The position numbers were made by a program, and so were the translations under genes. From Schwartzia sp. (in: firmicutes) (GTDB taxonomy: Bacteria; Bacillota; Negativicutes; Selenomonadales; Selenomonadaceae), in the NCBI GenBank assembly GCA_017939945.1, contig JAGAZS010000041.1:1-6321 (forward strand): a stretch of DNA of 6,321 bases, in the 5' to 3' direction. Under the pieces are notes generated by a model. That model was not told the origin of the DNA. It did not search any database and saw nothing but the letters and a program-made list of their open reading frames with translations. Position 1 is the stretch's first letter. Each line of letters starts with the position of its first letter. Positions 1-4,579 of the stretch are shown here, piece after piece.

Positions 1-99
1 CTCCTCCCGCGTCGCCGCCTCGCCCGCAGGTGCGTAAAGTGCTGCGCCCAGCCCGATAGCCGCCGCCAGCACGGCAGCGCAAAGTTTGTTTCCTTTCAT
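1..99 (-). CDS. N-terminus of a secreted protein (partial)
   Basis: Only the first 33 codons are inside the window; the gene continues past the left edge. The ATG at 99-97 is preceded by GGAG about 10 nt upstream. The visible peptide begins MKGNKLCAAVLAAAIGLG and is a typical signal peptide: a short basic N-region (two Lys), a hydrophobic core of about 15 residues rich in Ala, Leu and Gly, then a probable cleavage region around APAGEAA, residues 23-29. There is no lipobox, since the single Cys at residue 7 lies at the start of the core. The mature protein is therefore exported, but nothing of its function is visible. A TATAAT element lies 42 nt upstream, so it probably has its own promoter rather than depending on the methyltransferase transcript. 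Start and export signal are fairly sure; identity is unknown. Confidence 0.75.
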   Translation of the reverse strand, partial: MKGNKLCAAVLAAAIGLGAALYAPAGEAATREE

Positions 100-141
100 C
101 TTCCCATCGCTCCTTTTCTCGTTCCATAGATTCCGTAAAAT

Positions 142-170
142 ATTATACTATTTCCGAAGGAATTTGTCTC
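142..170 (-). promoter_or_regulatory. Probable sigma-70 promoter of the secreted-protein gene
   Basis: Read on the minus strand, a perfect TATAAT (142-147) is preceded by a 17-nt spacer and a weak -35, GAGACA (165-170, 4 of 6 matches). The -35 lies inside a 7-bp inverted repeat (163-183). No Fur-type box is seen here, unlike the other promoters of the window. Confidence 0.5.
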
Positions 171-183
171 ATCGAAAGACAAA
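163..183. repeat. Short inverted repeat over a -35 element
   Basis: The arms TTTGTCT (163-169) and AGACAAA (177-183) are perfect complements around a 7-nt centre. On the minus strand no T-run follows the hairpin, so it is a poor terminator. Its overlap with the -35 of the secreted-protein gene would suit an operator, but that is inference. Confidence 0.3.
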
Positions 184-207
184 AAAATTCAGGAGCGACG
201 TCGTCTC
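181..207 (-). terminator. Weak terminator candidate after the methyltransferase gene
   Basis: Just after the methyltransferase stop codon, the minus-strand transcript can form a small imperfect hairpin (GAG at 207-205 with CTC at 195-193, plus an inner CG pair). A run of seven T (187-181) follows a few nucleotides later. The stem is short and has a bulge, so termination would be partial at best. Confidence 0.3.
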
Positions 208-214
208 TTTTGTT

Positions 215-862
215 TCATTTTTTCGCCCGCACGCAGAGCCAGCGCCCCGCGTCGCCCATGACGGACTTTTGATCCGTGCGCACTTCCCGAAAGCCCGCTT
301 CCTTCAGCGCGCATACGAGATTGTCGCGGGAAATCAGCTTCATGCCGTCGATGACGCGCGTCCATTTCTCGTCCGAAGGGCAGGAGCCGTCGGCTTCGCA
401 GACGATCAGGAACTCTCCGCTGGGCTTCAGGATACGGTGTACGCCCGGAAAGGAATTATCCGGCCAGAAATAAATGGTTTCAAAGGCCGTAGCCGCGTCG
501 AAGGATTCGTCGGGAAACGGGAGCGCGGCCACATTCCCCTCCATGATCCGGCAGCGTCCGTCGCGGATTGCGGCGGCGTTTTTCTTTTTTGACATTTCCA
601 CGCTGACCGGGGAATAGTCGAAGCCCGTAACATGCCCGTCGGGACAGGCGTCGAGCATCGCCGACACATTGCTGCCGCCGCCGCACCCCAGGTCGATCAC
701 CGAAGCGTCCGGCGCCAGGTCGATATGCGAAAGCCCCCATTGGGAAACCGGCCCGTGGGACGCGTTCATCATGCGGACGATCCATTTCCCGATCCACCCT
801 TCCGGCTTCGCGCAGTTCTGGAAAACGCGGTGCAGGAGATTCTGGAAAAAATTACGTTTCAT
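215..862 (-). CDS. Class I SAM-dependent methyltransferase (UbiE/COG2226-like)
   Basis: A 215-aa cytoplasmic protein with a Rossmann-type methyltransferase fold. The SAM-binding motif I is VIDLGCGGGSN (residues 55-65). The acidic end of strand 2 is GFDYS (80-84), and the GNVAALPFPDESFDAA segment (109-124) covers motifs II/III. HRILKPSGEF (142-151) is the usual post-motif strand. The N-terminal MMNASHGPVSQWGL stretch (31-44) is typical of a Firmicutes group annotated only as class I methyltransferases, so the substrate is unknown. The start at 862 is preferred because GAAGGA lies 6 nt upstream; an in-frame ATG at 895 falls inside the Fur box and lacks a ribosome site. The gene has its own promoter with a Fur-type box, which suggests induction during metal starvation. 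The fold is sure; the reaction is not. Confidence 0.9.
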   Translation of the reverse strand: MKRNFFQNLLHRVFQNCAKPEGWIGKWIVRMMNASHGPVSQWGLSHIDLAPDASVIDLGCGGGSNVSAMLDACPDGHVTGFDYSPVSVEMSKKKNAAAIRDGRCRIMEGNVAALPFPDESFDAATAFETIYFWPDNSFPGVHRILKPSGEFLIVCEADGSCPSDEKWTRVIDGMKLISRDNLVCALKEAGFREVRTDQKSVMGDAGRWLCVRAKK

Positions 863-879
863 AAGATATCCTTCTTTCT

Positions 880-894
880 TGAAAATGATTCTCA
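880..894. promoter_or_regulatory. Fur-type box of the methyltransferase promoter
   Basis: TGAAAATGATTCTCA matches the 7-1-7 Fur consensus TGATAATNATTATCA at 12 of the 14 defined positions, with 6 of 7 half-site positions in dyad symmetry. It begins 4 nt downstream of the -10 element, covering the expected transcription start, a position typical for repression. The outer TGA/TCA ends favour Fur over PerR; the metal cannot be told from sequence. Confidence 0.75.
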
Positions 895-897
895 TAA

Positions 898-926
898 ATA
901 ATAGGCGTACACTTCTTTTTTGTCAA
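898..926 (-). promoter_or_regulatory. Strong sigma-70 promoter of the methyltransferase gene
   Basis: Read on the minus strand: consensus -35 TTGACA (926-921), 17-nt spacer, then TATTAT (903-898, 5 of 6 matches). It lies in the 96 bp between the ZIP stop codon and the methyltransferase start, so the methyltransferase has a promoter of its own and is not only read through from the ZIP gene. Confidence 0.85.
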
Positions 927-958
927 GCGACAGGATTTTCGTGGCAGGCAATATGGTT

Positions 959-1744
959 TTACCCCAGCGCGGTGTCGAGAACCATCATGACGGTGAAGCC
1001 GATCGCGAAGCAGACGACGCCGGTGTTGGAATGTTCCCCTGCCGACATTTCCGGGATTAGTTCCTCCACGACCACATAGATCATGGCGCCCGCGGCAAAA
1101 CTCAAGAAATAGGGAAGCGCGGGGACAATCAGGCCGGAAGCCAATATCGTTATGACGCCGCCGACGGGCTCCACGACGCCGGAGAGGACGCCGCCCAGGA
1201 ACGCTTGCGGGCGGCTTTTTCCTTTTGCGAAGAGCGGCATGGAAATGATCGCGCCCTCGGGAAAATTCTGGATGGCGATGCCGAGGGAAAGCGCCAGCGC
1301 GCCGCCGAGGGTGACTTGTGTCGCGCCTTCCGCGAGACCGGCGAGCATGACGCCGACGGCCATGCCTTCGGGGATATTGTGAAGCGTTACGGCCAGCACC
1401 ATCATGGTCGTGCGGGAAAGGCGGGCGGGCAGGCCCTCCGCTTTTTCCGCGTCCATGTGCAGATGCGGGATGATATGGTCGAGCAGCAGCAGGAACAGCG
1501 TGCCGATCCAGAAGCCGATCACGGCGGGCAGGAATGCGAGCTTTCCCATCGGCGCGCTGATTTCCATCGCGGGAAGCAAGAGGCTCCAAACCGACGCCGC
1601 GGCCATCACGCCGGACGCGAATCCGGTAAGCGCCTTCTGCGTGCGGGCCGAAAGCTCCCGACGGGAAAGGAACACGCAGGCCGCGCCGAGGCATGTTCCG
1701 ATAAAGGGAATCAGCAGCGAAAGAATGATCTCGGGACGAAACAT
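959..1744 (-). CDS. ZIP-family divalent metal transporter (GufA-like)
   Basis: A 261-aa polytopic inner-membrane protein that should import divalent metal (Fe, Mn or Zn) down its gradient. About eight hydrophobic segments are visible. The family signatures are HNIPEG (residues 122-127, TM4), QNFPEG (159-164, TM5) and a conserved E192-P193 (TM6). H122, N123, E126, Q159, E163 and E192 fall at the spacing of the binuclear metal site known from the bacterial homologue BbZIP; N160 replaces the usual Asp there. A histidine-bearing loop between TM3 and TM4 (HIIPHLH, 90-96) is another typical trait. The start at 1744 is chosen for its AGAGGTG ribosome site; an upstream in-frame ATG at 1795 would begin in the -35/Fur region. 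It is divergent from the DUF3793 gene across a symmetric Fur-boxed promoter, so it is probably induced in metal starvation. The family is sure; substrate is inferred. Confidence 0.93.
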   Translation of the reverse strand: MFRPEIILSLLIPFIGTCLGAACVFLSRRELSARTQKALTGFASGVMAAASVWSLLLPAMEISAPMGKLAFLPAVIGFWIGTLFLLLLDHIIPHLHMDAEKAEGLPARLSRTTMMVLAVTLHNIPEGMAVGVMLAGLAEGATQVTLGGALALSLGIAIQNFPEGAIISMPLFAKGKSRPQAFLGGVLSGVVEPVGGVITILASGLIVPALPYFLSFAAGAMIYVVVEELIPEMSAGEHSNTGVVCFAIGFTVMMVLDTALG

Positions 1745-1766
1745 AAGAACACCTCTTTTCAAATGT

Positions 1767-1795
1767 ATAATAGCACAAATGAAAAAAATTCTCAA
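1767..1795 (-). promoter_or_regulatory. Promoter of the ZIP transporter gene
   Basis: On the minus strand: TTGAGA (1795-1790), 17-nt spacer, TATTAT (1772-1767), with TGC directly before the -10, forming an extended -10. It is the mirror image of the rightward promoter around the point 1798.5; the two -35 elements are only 6 bp apart, so two polymerases probably cannot bind together. Confidence 0.85.
1780..1794. promoter_or_regulatory. Fur-type box, leftward promoter
   Basis: TGAAAAAAATTCTCA shares 11 of 14 defined positions with TGATAATNATTATCA and differs from the methyltransferase box at only two positions. It fills most of the -35/-10 spacer and overlaps the -35 of the ZIP promoter, so binding should exclude polymerase. 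Confidence 0.65.
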
Positions 1796-1801
1796 AAGGT
1801 A

Positions 1802-1830
1802 TTGAAAAAGATTTTCATTTGTGCTATGAT
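1802..1830 (+). promoter_or_regulatory. Promoter of the DUF3793-flavodoxin genes
   Basis: TTGAAA (1802-1807), 17-nt spacer, TATGAT (1825-1830), with TGC before the -10 as an extended -10. It is the mirror partner of the ZIP promoter. Confidence 0.85.
1803..1817. promoter_or_regulatory. Fur-type box, rightward promoter
   Basis: TGAAAAAGATTTTCA matches 11 of 14 defined consensus positions, with 6 of 7 half-site positions symmetric. It lies across the -35 and spacer of the rightward promoter, 8 bp from the leftward box. The pair could be bound cooperatively. Confidence 0.65.
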
Positions 1831-1854
1831 TCCTTCATCGCAGGAGGTGAGCCG

Positions 1855-2427
1855 ATGACGACAGCGGATTTTGAGGAACTGCTTGCTCGTCAGTGCGCCC
1901 CGACGTTTACCGGCCTGAAGGCGGCAAGCCTTGTCGCTTTTCAAAAGGACCGGTTCGACGATCTCGACGCGCAGCTCGCCGACTATGAACCCTGCTTCGC
2001 CTGTCACGGCGTTTCGTTGTTTCGTCTGTTGGACGAAGAAAGCCGCGTTCTCGTGCTCTTTTATCGGGCCGATGTGCTGGACGTGATTCTTCGGCGGCTG
2101 GACGCGCAGACGCTGCTCCGGCGATACGGGTATCGACCGTCGGATTCGCTCCCGATGATGCTTTTGCGGCTTCGTCGGCGCGTTCAATCCAGCGAAAGCG
2201 CGGGCTTTCCCCATGAGATTGGCCTCTTTCTCGGCTACCCCCCGCATGACGTCAGAGGCTTCATCGAAAACAAGGGACGCGGCTTTCTCTGCTGCGGGCT
2301 CTGGAAGGTCTACGCCGACGCGGACGCTTCGTTGGCGTTCTTCAAACGCTGCGCCGACTGCACCGCGCGATTCTGCACGCGTCTCGCAAGCGGCGTCCCG
2401 ATGGCCGAGATTCTACAAGCCGTATAA
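1855..2427 (+). CDS. DUF3793 family protein
   Basis: A 190-aa soluble protein recognised as DUF3793 by HEIGLFLGYP (residues 120-129) followed by DVRGFIENKG (132-141) and GLWKVYAD (148-155). The family is common in anaerobic Firmicutes, often near iron-transport or flavodoxin genes, and has no established biochemical role. The sequence has eight cysteines, including C47-x-x-C50, the adjacent C146-C147, and C166-x-x-C169 with C174, so a metal or cluster site is possible but unproven. No signal peptide or membrane segment is seen. The ATG at 1855 is preceded by GGAGGTGA with good spacing; an earlier in-frame ATG at 1819 would lie within the promoter between the -35 and -10 and is rejected. It is transcribed from the Fur-boxed divergent promoter, probably with the flavodoxin gene, which fits a role in metal starvation. 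Confidence 0.85.
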   Translation: MTTADFEELLARQCAPTFTGLKAASLVAFQKDRFDDLDAQLADYEPCFACHGVSLFRLLDEESRVLVLFYRADVLDVILRRLDAQTLLRRYGYRPSDSLPMMLLRLRRRVQSSESAGFPHEIGLFLGYPPHDVRGFIENKGRGFLCCGLWKVYADADASLAFFKRCADCTARFCTRLASGVPMAEILQAV

Positions 2428-2464
2428 TCGCCGTGCCTGTCAATCCCCCCGACGGGTGCGGCGA
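2428..2464 (+). other. Stable intercistronic RNA hairpin
   Basis: Directly after the DUF3793 stop codon, 2428-2441 can pair with 2451-2464 as a continuous 14-bp stem (three G-U pairs) around a 9-nt C-rich loop. AAAATAT follows rather than a T-run, so it is not a standard intrinsic terminator. It may protect or process the DUF3793-flavodoxin mRNA, or attenuate it. Confidence 0.55.
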
Positions 2465-2513
2465 AAATATGGATTGAGCAGGAACAATTACGTGGAAAGG
2501 AGCAATATAGAAT

Positions 2514-2945
2514 ATGAAGAAAATCGCGGTGGTCTATTGGAGCGGCGGCGGAAATACGGAAGCGATGGCGAAGGCCGTCGCCGACGGCGCGAACAAGGCC
2601 GGCGGCGAAGCGGCGCTGTTCCGGGTGGACGGATTTTCCGTGCAGGACATGAAGGACTACGACGGCTTTCTTTTCGGCTGTCCGGCGATGGGCGCCGAGG
2701 TCCTCGAGGAATCGGAATTCGAGCCGTTTTTTGCGGGAGCCGAATCGAAAATTTCCGGCGTTCCCGTGGGGCTCTTCGGCTCTTACGGATGGGGCGGCGG
2801 CGAATGGATGCGCCAGTGGGAATCGCGCGTCAAAGACGACGGCGCGAATCTCGTCGGCAGCCTCGCCGTAGAGAACACACCGAACGAAAAAGACCTTGCG
2901 GATTGCGCGGCGCTTGGCGAAAATCTGGTCAAAGCGCTCGCGTAA
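2514..2945 (+). CDS. Flavodoxin (short-chain)
   Basis: A 143-aa cytoplasmic FMN protein that carries single electrons and replaces ferredoxin when iron is scarce. The FMN-phosphate loop is YWSGGGNTEAMA (residues 8-19). The Megasphaera elsdenii protein, as I recall it, has SGTGNTEAM here, so one Thr is replaced by Gly. GCPAMGAE (55-62) and GLFGSYGWGGGEWM (86-99) form the two flavin-contacting loops, with W93 in the position of the isoalloxazine-stacking Trp. Length (about 137 aa in M. elsdenii) fits a short-chain flavodoxin. AAAGGAG lies upstream of the ATG with a slightly long spacing of about 11 nt. No convincing promoter lies in the 86 bp before it, so it probably shares the Fur-boxed promoter of the DUF3793 gene. 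The acidic surface is typical. Confidence 0.95.
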   Translation: MKKIAVVYWSGGGNTEAMAKAVADGANKAGGEAALFRVDGFSVQDMKDYDGFLFGCPAMGAEVLEESEFEPFFAGAESKISGVPVGLFGSYGWGGGEWMRQWESRVKDDGANLVGSLAVENTPNEKDLADCAALGENLVKALA

Positions 2946-2978
2946 AGAAGACGCTGAACAAGTCCCACGGCAGAGCCA

Positions 2979-3005
2979 CGATATGACTCGTTCATCGCTT
3001 TTTTT
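2979..3005 (+). terminator. Weak terminator candidate after flavodoxin
   Basis: An imperfect hairpin (CGA/TCG, then TGA/TCA around CTCGT) at 2979-2997 is followed at once by CT and seven T (2999-3005). The stem has a 2-nt bulge and only six pairs, so it is a weaker stop than the hairpin downstream. Confidence 0.35.
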
Positions 3006-3044
3006 AATTTTGCGTGACAACCTCTCATTTTCTCTCCCATTGGC

Positions 3045-3100
3045 AAAAGCACCCCAAGACTTGATTTGCATCAGGCTTTGGTGTGCTTTTGTTTGTTTGT
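3045..3100 (+). terminator. Strong intrinsic terminator of the DUF3793-flavodoxin unit
   Basis: AAAAGCAC (3045-3052) pairs perfectly with GTGCTTTT (3083-3090). The stem continues after one mismatch through CCAAG/TTTGG pairs, and the inner TTGAT/ATCAG adds an apical stem. GTTTGTTTGTTGG follows as a T-rich tail. The flanking A and T runs could let it act in either direction. It separates the flavodoxin unit from the downstream ATPase operon. Confidence 0.8.
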
Positions 3101-3129
3101 TGGTGTGATAAGCGGCGGCAATATTCATC

Positions 3130-3158
3130 TTGACATTGAGAATTATATGCGATATTAT
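3130..3158 (+). promoter_or_regulatory. Strong sigma-70 promoter of the metal-ATPase operon
   Basis: Consensus TTGACA (3130-3135), 17-nt spacer, TATTAT (3153-3158). The same -35/-10 pair and spacing occur in the methyltransferase promoter. The spacer contains TGAGAAT (3137-3143), identical to a half-site of the methyltransferase Fur box, but its partner half is poor. Confidence 0.88.
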
Positions 3159-3160
3159 AC

Positions 3161-3175
3161 TTGTAATGATTTTCA
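3161..3175. promoter_or_regulatory. Fur-type box of the metal-ATPase operon
   Basis: TTGTAATGATTTTCA matches TGATAATNATTATCA at 11 of 14 defined positions, with a perfect TAATGATT core. It starts 2 nt after the -10, over the expected transcription start, the same arrangement as at the methyltransferase promoter. Confidence 0.65.
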
Positions 3176-3208
3176 TTTTATTCCATAAAGGTACCGGAGG
3201 AATGGTCT

Positions 3209-3415
3209 ATGTTTTCGAGAAGCGATTTTTGGATCGGACTGGCTGTAGGCGCAGTCGTCGGGGTTTTCGGCTATCGCTACATGCAGGAGCGTGAGCAGCA
3301 GATGCTGGCGCTCGCGGGCGGAGCGCCTGCGGGGCAGGTGCCGCTGGCGGAGCTGGAGCGCCAGAAGGAAGAGCTGGAGGACATGATCGCGGCGCAGAAG
3401 GCGCAGGAGAAATAA
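3209..3415 (+). CDS. Small single-span membrane protein, first gene of the ATPase operon
   Basis: A 68-aa protein with one predicted membrane helix, FWIGLAVGAVVGVFGYRYM (residues 7-25). Glycines at 10, 14, 18 and 21 form a small-residue face suited to helix packing. After a Gly/Ala/Pro linker (37-43), an acidic amphipathic segment (44-68, LERQKEELEDM core) could form a short coiled coil. There is no Cys or His, so no soft-metal site is seen; carboxylates might bind harder metals. GGAGG lies 8 nt before the ATG. As the first gene of a P1B-ATPase operon it recalls the mycobacterial PacL proteins, small membrane partners encoded beside ATPases such as CtpC. That resemblance is of architecture and gene order only; I see no DUF1490 sequence similarity. 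It could equally be a YtxH-like small protein. Confidence 0.8.
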   Translation: MFSRSDFWIGLAVGAVVGVFGYRYMQEREQQMLALAGGAPAGQVPLAELERQKEELEDMIAAQKAQEK

Positions 3416-3425
3416 AAGCCATGAG

Positions 3426-3469
3426 AAAGGAGACTGCCTTTTGCGAAGACAGTCTCCTTTGTTTTTTTT
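3426..3469 (+). terminator. Intrinsic terminator inside the ATPase operon
   Basis: AAAGGAGACTG (3426-3436) pairs perfectly with CAGTCTCCTTT (3450-3460), 11 bp. After one C-A mismatch, CTT/AAG adds 3 bp around a TTGCG loop, and G plus eight T (3462-3469) follow. It sits 10 nt after the small gene's stop and ends one base before the GGAGG of the next gene. No separate promoter is seen for the downstream genes, so it should act as an attenuator. Confidence 0.92.
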
Positions 3470-3479
3470 GGAGGATTTT

Positions 3480-3953
3480 ATGAAGCAAATGTCGCTGGGA
3501 CTGCCGCTTATGGGCGCGGCGGCGGGGACGCTGCTTTCGCTGGCGTTTCCGTCGAAGCGCGGGCATATCGTCTGCGGGATTCTCTGGACGGGGCTTTCGG
3601 CGCTTCACGCCTGGCAGTACCGCAAAAAACTGGCGCAAGATTTGAAAAAGAACGGTGGTTTTTTTGCTATGACGGATTTTCCGCAATCGAAACTTGATTT
3701 TTTCGTCCGCGCGGTGGAGGTCGCTTCCTACATTCCGGGGCGGGTTCGGCTCTATGCCCGTCCGCTCGTCGGCAACGCGGCGCTGGCGAAGCAGGTGGAG
3801 AAGGAGCTTTCCGGCGCGGCGGGCATGAAGAGCGTCCGCACGAACACGACGACCGGCTCGATCCTTTTGGAATACGATCCGGCCACGCTGCGAAAAGATC
3901 CGGAGCTGGCAAAGGTGGAAGAATATATTCGGACGCATGTGAAGAGAAGATAG
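3480..3953 (+). CDS. Membrane-anchored HMA-like domain protein (HMA_2 type)
   Basis: A 157-aa protein with two short hydrophobic stretches at the N-terminus (residues 5-23 and 29-45) and a cytoplasmic linker. A C-terminal ferredoxin-fold domain (about 76-152) resembles the HMA_2 family. Its signs are YIPGRVRLYARPLVGN (84-99) as strand 1 and loop, SVRTNTTTGSILLEY (118-132) as strands 2-3, and a final helix to residue 153. The MxCxxC metal loop of true HMA domains is absent; a Pro-Gly-Arg replaces it, and the only Cys (C32) is in the membrane region. It may dock to the ATPase or sense it rather than carry metal. The ATG at 3480 has GGAGG with 5-nt spacing; an in-frame TTG at 3441 with AAAGGAG before it would add 13 residues but lies in the terminator loop. 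Confidence 0.82.
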   Translation: MKQMSLGLPLMGAAAGTLLSLAFPSKRGHIVCGILWTGLSALHAWQYRKKLAQDLKKNGGFFAMTDFPQSKLDFFVRAVEVASYIPGRVRLYARPLVGNAALAKQVEKELSGAAGMKSVRTNTTTGSILLEYDPATLRKDPELAKVEEYIRTHVKRR

Positions 3954-3973
3954 ATAGAAAGGAAGGAAGAAGT

Positions 3974-4579
3974 ATGTCCTATATGTCCGGCATGATGCTG
4001 GGGCTGGCTTTCGGGCAGAGCGTCCGCCGCTTTTTTGCGGGCGGCGCGGCGTCAAAAAGCGAGGTTCCGGCATTCACGCTTGCCCGCGCGATTCCGGGGC
4101 GGCGTCGTTACTACGCGAAGGCGCTGGTCGGGAACGACGCGCTGGCGCAGGCGGTGGAAAATGCGCTGTCGAAACTCGACTGCATTGACGAGGTGAAGGC
4201 GAATCCCGTTTCGGGCAGCCTGCTTCTCGTTTATCACGGGGACGAGGCGCAGATCGACGCCGTCGCCGGGCGGCTGGAAAACCGCGTTTTTTCCGTGCCG
4301 CCGGAAGCGGCGAAATCAAACGTCGGCGACGCGCCGACGCCCTTCGAGGAGGCCGCCGACGGGCTGGCCGTTTTCGGCAAACATATCCACGGCACGTTTT
4401 CCGCTATCAATCGCCACATGAAACTGGCGACGGGCGGCTGGTTCGATCTGCCGTCGCTGCTTTCGCTGCTGTTCACGGTGCGGGGGCTGCAGAAAATCCT
4501 GGTGACCAAGCAGCTGCCCACCGGCCCGCAGCTGCTCTGGTGGGCGTTCTCAATCCTGCGGGGGTGGCGGTTCGCATGA
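3974..4579 (+). CDS. Second HMA-like domain protein with C-terminal membrane region
   Basis: A 201-aa protein in reverse order to its upstream neighbour. After a short hydrophobic N-terminus (4-14), an HMA-like domain (about 34-107) carries AIPGRRRYYAKALVGND (39-55) and EVKANPVSGSLLLVYH (73-88), clearly paralogous to the previous gene product. It again lacks CxxC; the single Cys is C70. A linker (108-155) leads to two hydrophobic segments, LPSLLSLLFTVRGLQKIL (159-176) and GPQLLWWAFSILRGW (184-198). AGAAAGGAAGGAAG precedes the ATG, which lies 20 nt after the upstream stop. Its last codons overlap the ATPase start in an ATGA (4576-4579), implying translational coupling and near-equal amounts. 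By context it is probably an accessory subunit of the ATPase. Family placement is good; the role is inferred. Confidence 0.85.
   Translation: MSYMSGMMLGLAFGQSVRRFFAGGAASKSEVPAFTLARAIPGRRRYYAKALVGNDALAQAVENALSKLDCIDEVKANPVSGSLLLVYHGDEAQIDAVAGRLENRVFSVPPEAAKSNVGDAPTPFEEAADGLAVFGKHIHGTFSAINRHMKLATGGWFDLPSLLSLLFTVRGLQKILVTKQLPTGPQLLWWAFSILRGWRFA

Larger units (their letters stand above)
1770..1827. repeat. 16-bp perfect inverted repeat spanning the divergent promoters
   Basis: The arms ATAGCACAAATGAAAA (1770-1785) and TTTTCATTTGTGCTAT (1812-1827) are exact reverse complements separated by 26 bp. Each arm contains most of a -10 element, the extended -10 TG and one half of a Fur-type box. Confidence 0.95.

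Noticed and set aside
86..592. 168-codon plus-strand open frame opposite the methyltransferase
   Set aside because: It runs antisense to a clear methyltransferase, has low-complexity basic composition and no ribosome site; it is a GC-driven shadow.
852..1778. 308-codon minus-strand frame overlapping the ZIP gene
   Set aside because: The Arg/His-rich translation has no domain, while the other frame of the same strand encodes a full ZIP protein.
1819..1854. Upstream in-frame ATG for the DUF3793 gene
   Set aside because: It lies within the -35/-10 spacer of the promoter, so it would not be on the mRNA; the ATG at 1855 has GGAGGTGA.
2983..3108. Short plus-strand frame ending in a hydrophobic stretch between flavodoxin and the ATPase operon
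   Set aside because: Its C-terminal half is simply the translated terminator hairpin, and there is no Shine-Dalgarno site before its ATG.
2310..3176. 288-codon minus-strand frame over flavodoxin and the intergenic region
   Set aside because: It is antisense to the flavodoxin and crosses the strong terminator and the Fur-boxed promoter; no family signature is seen.
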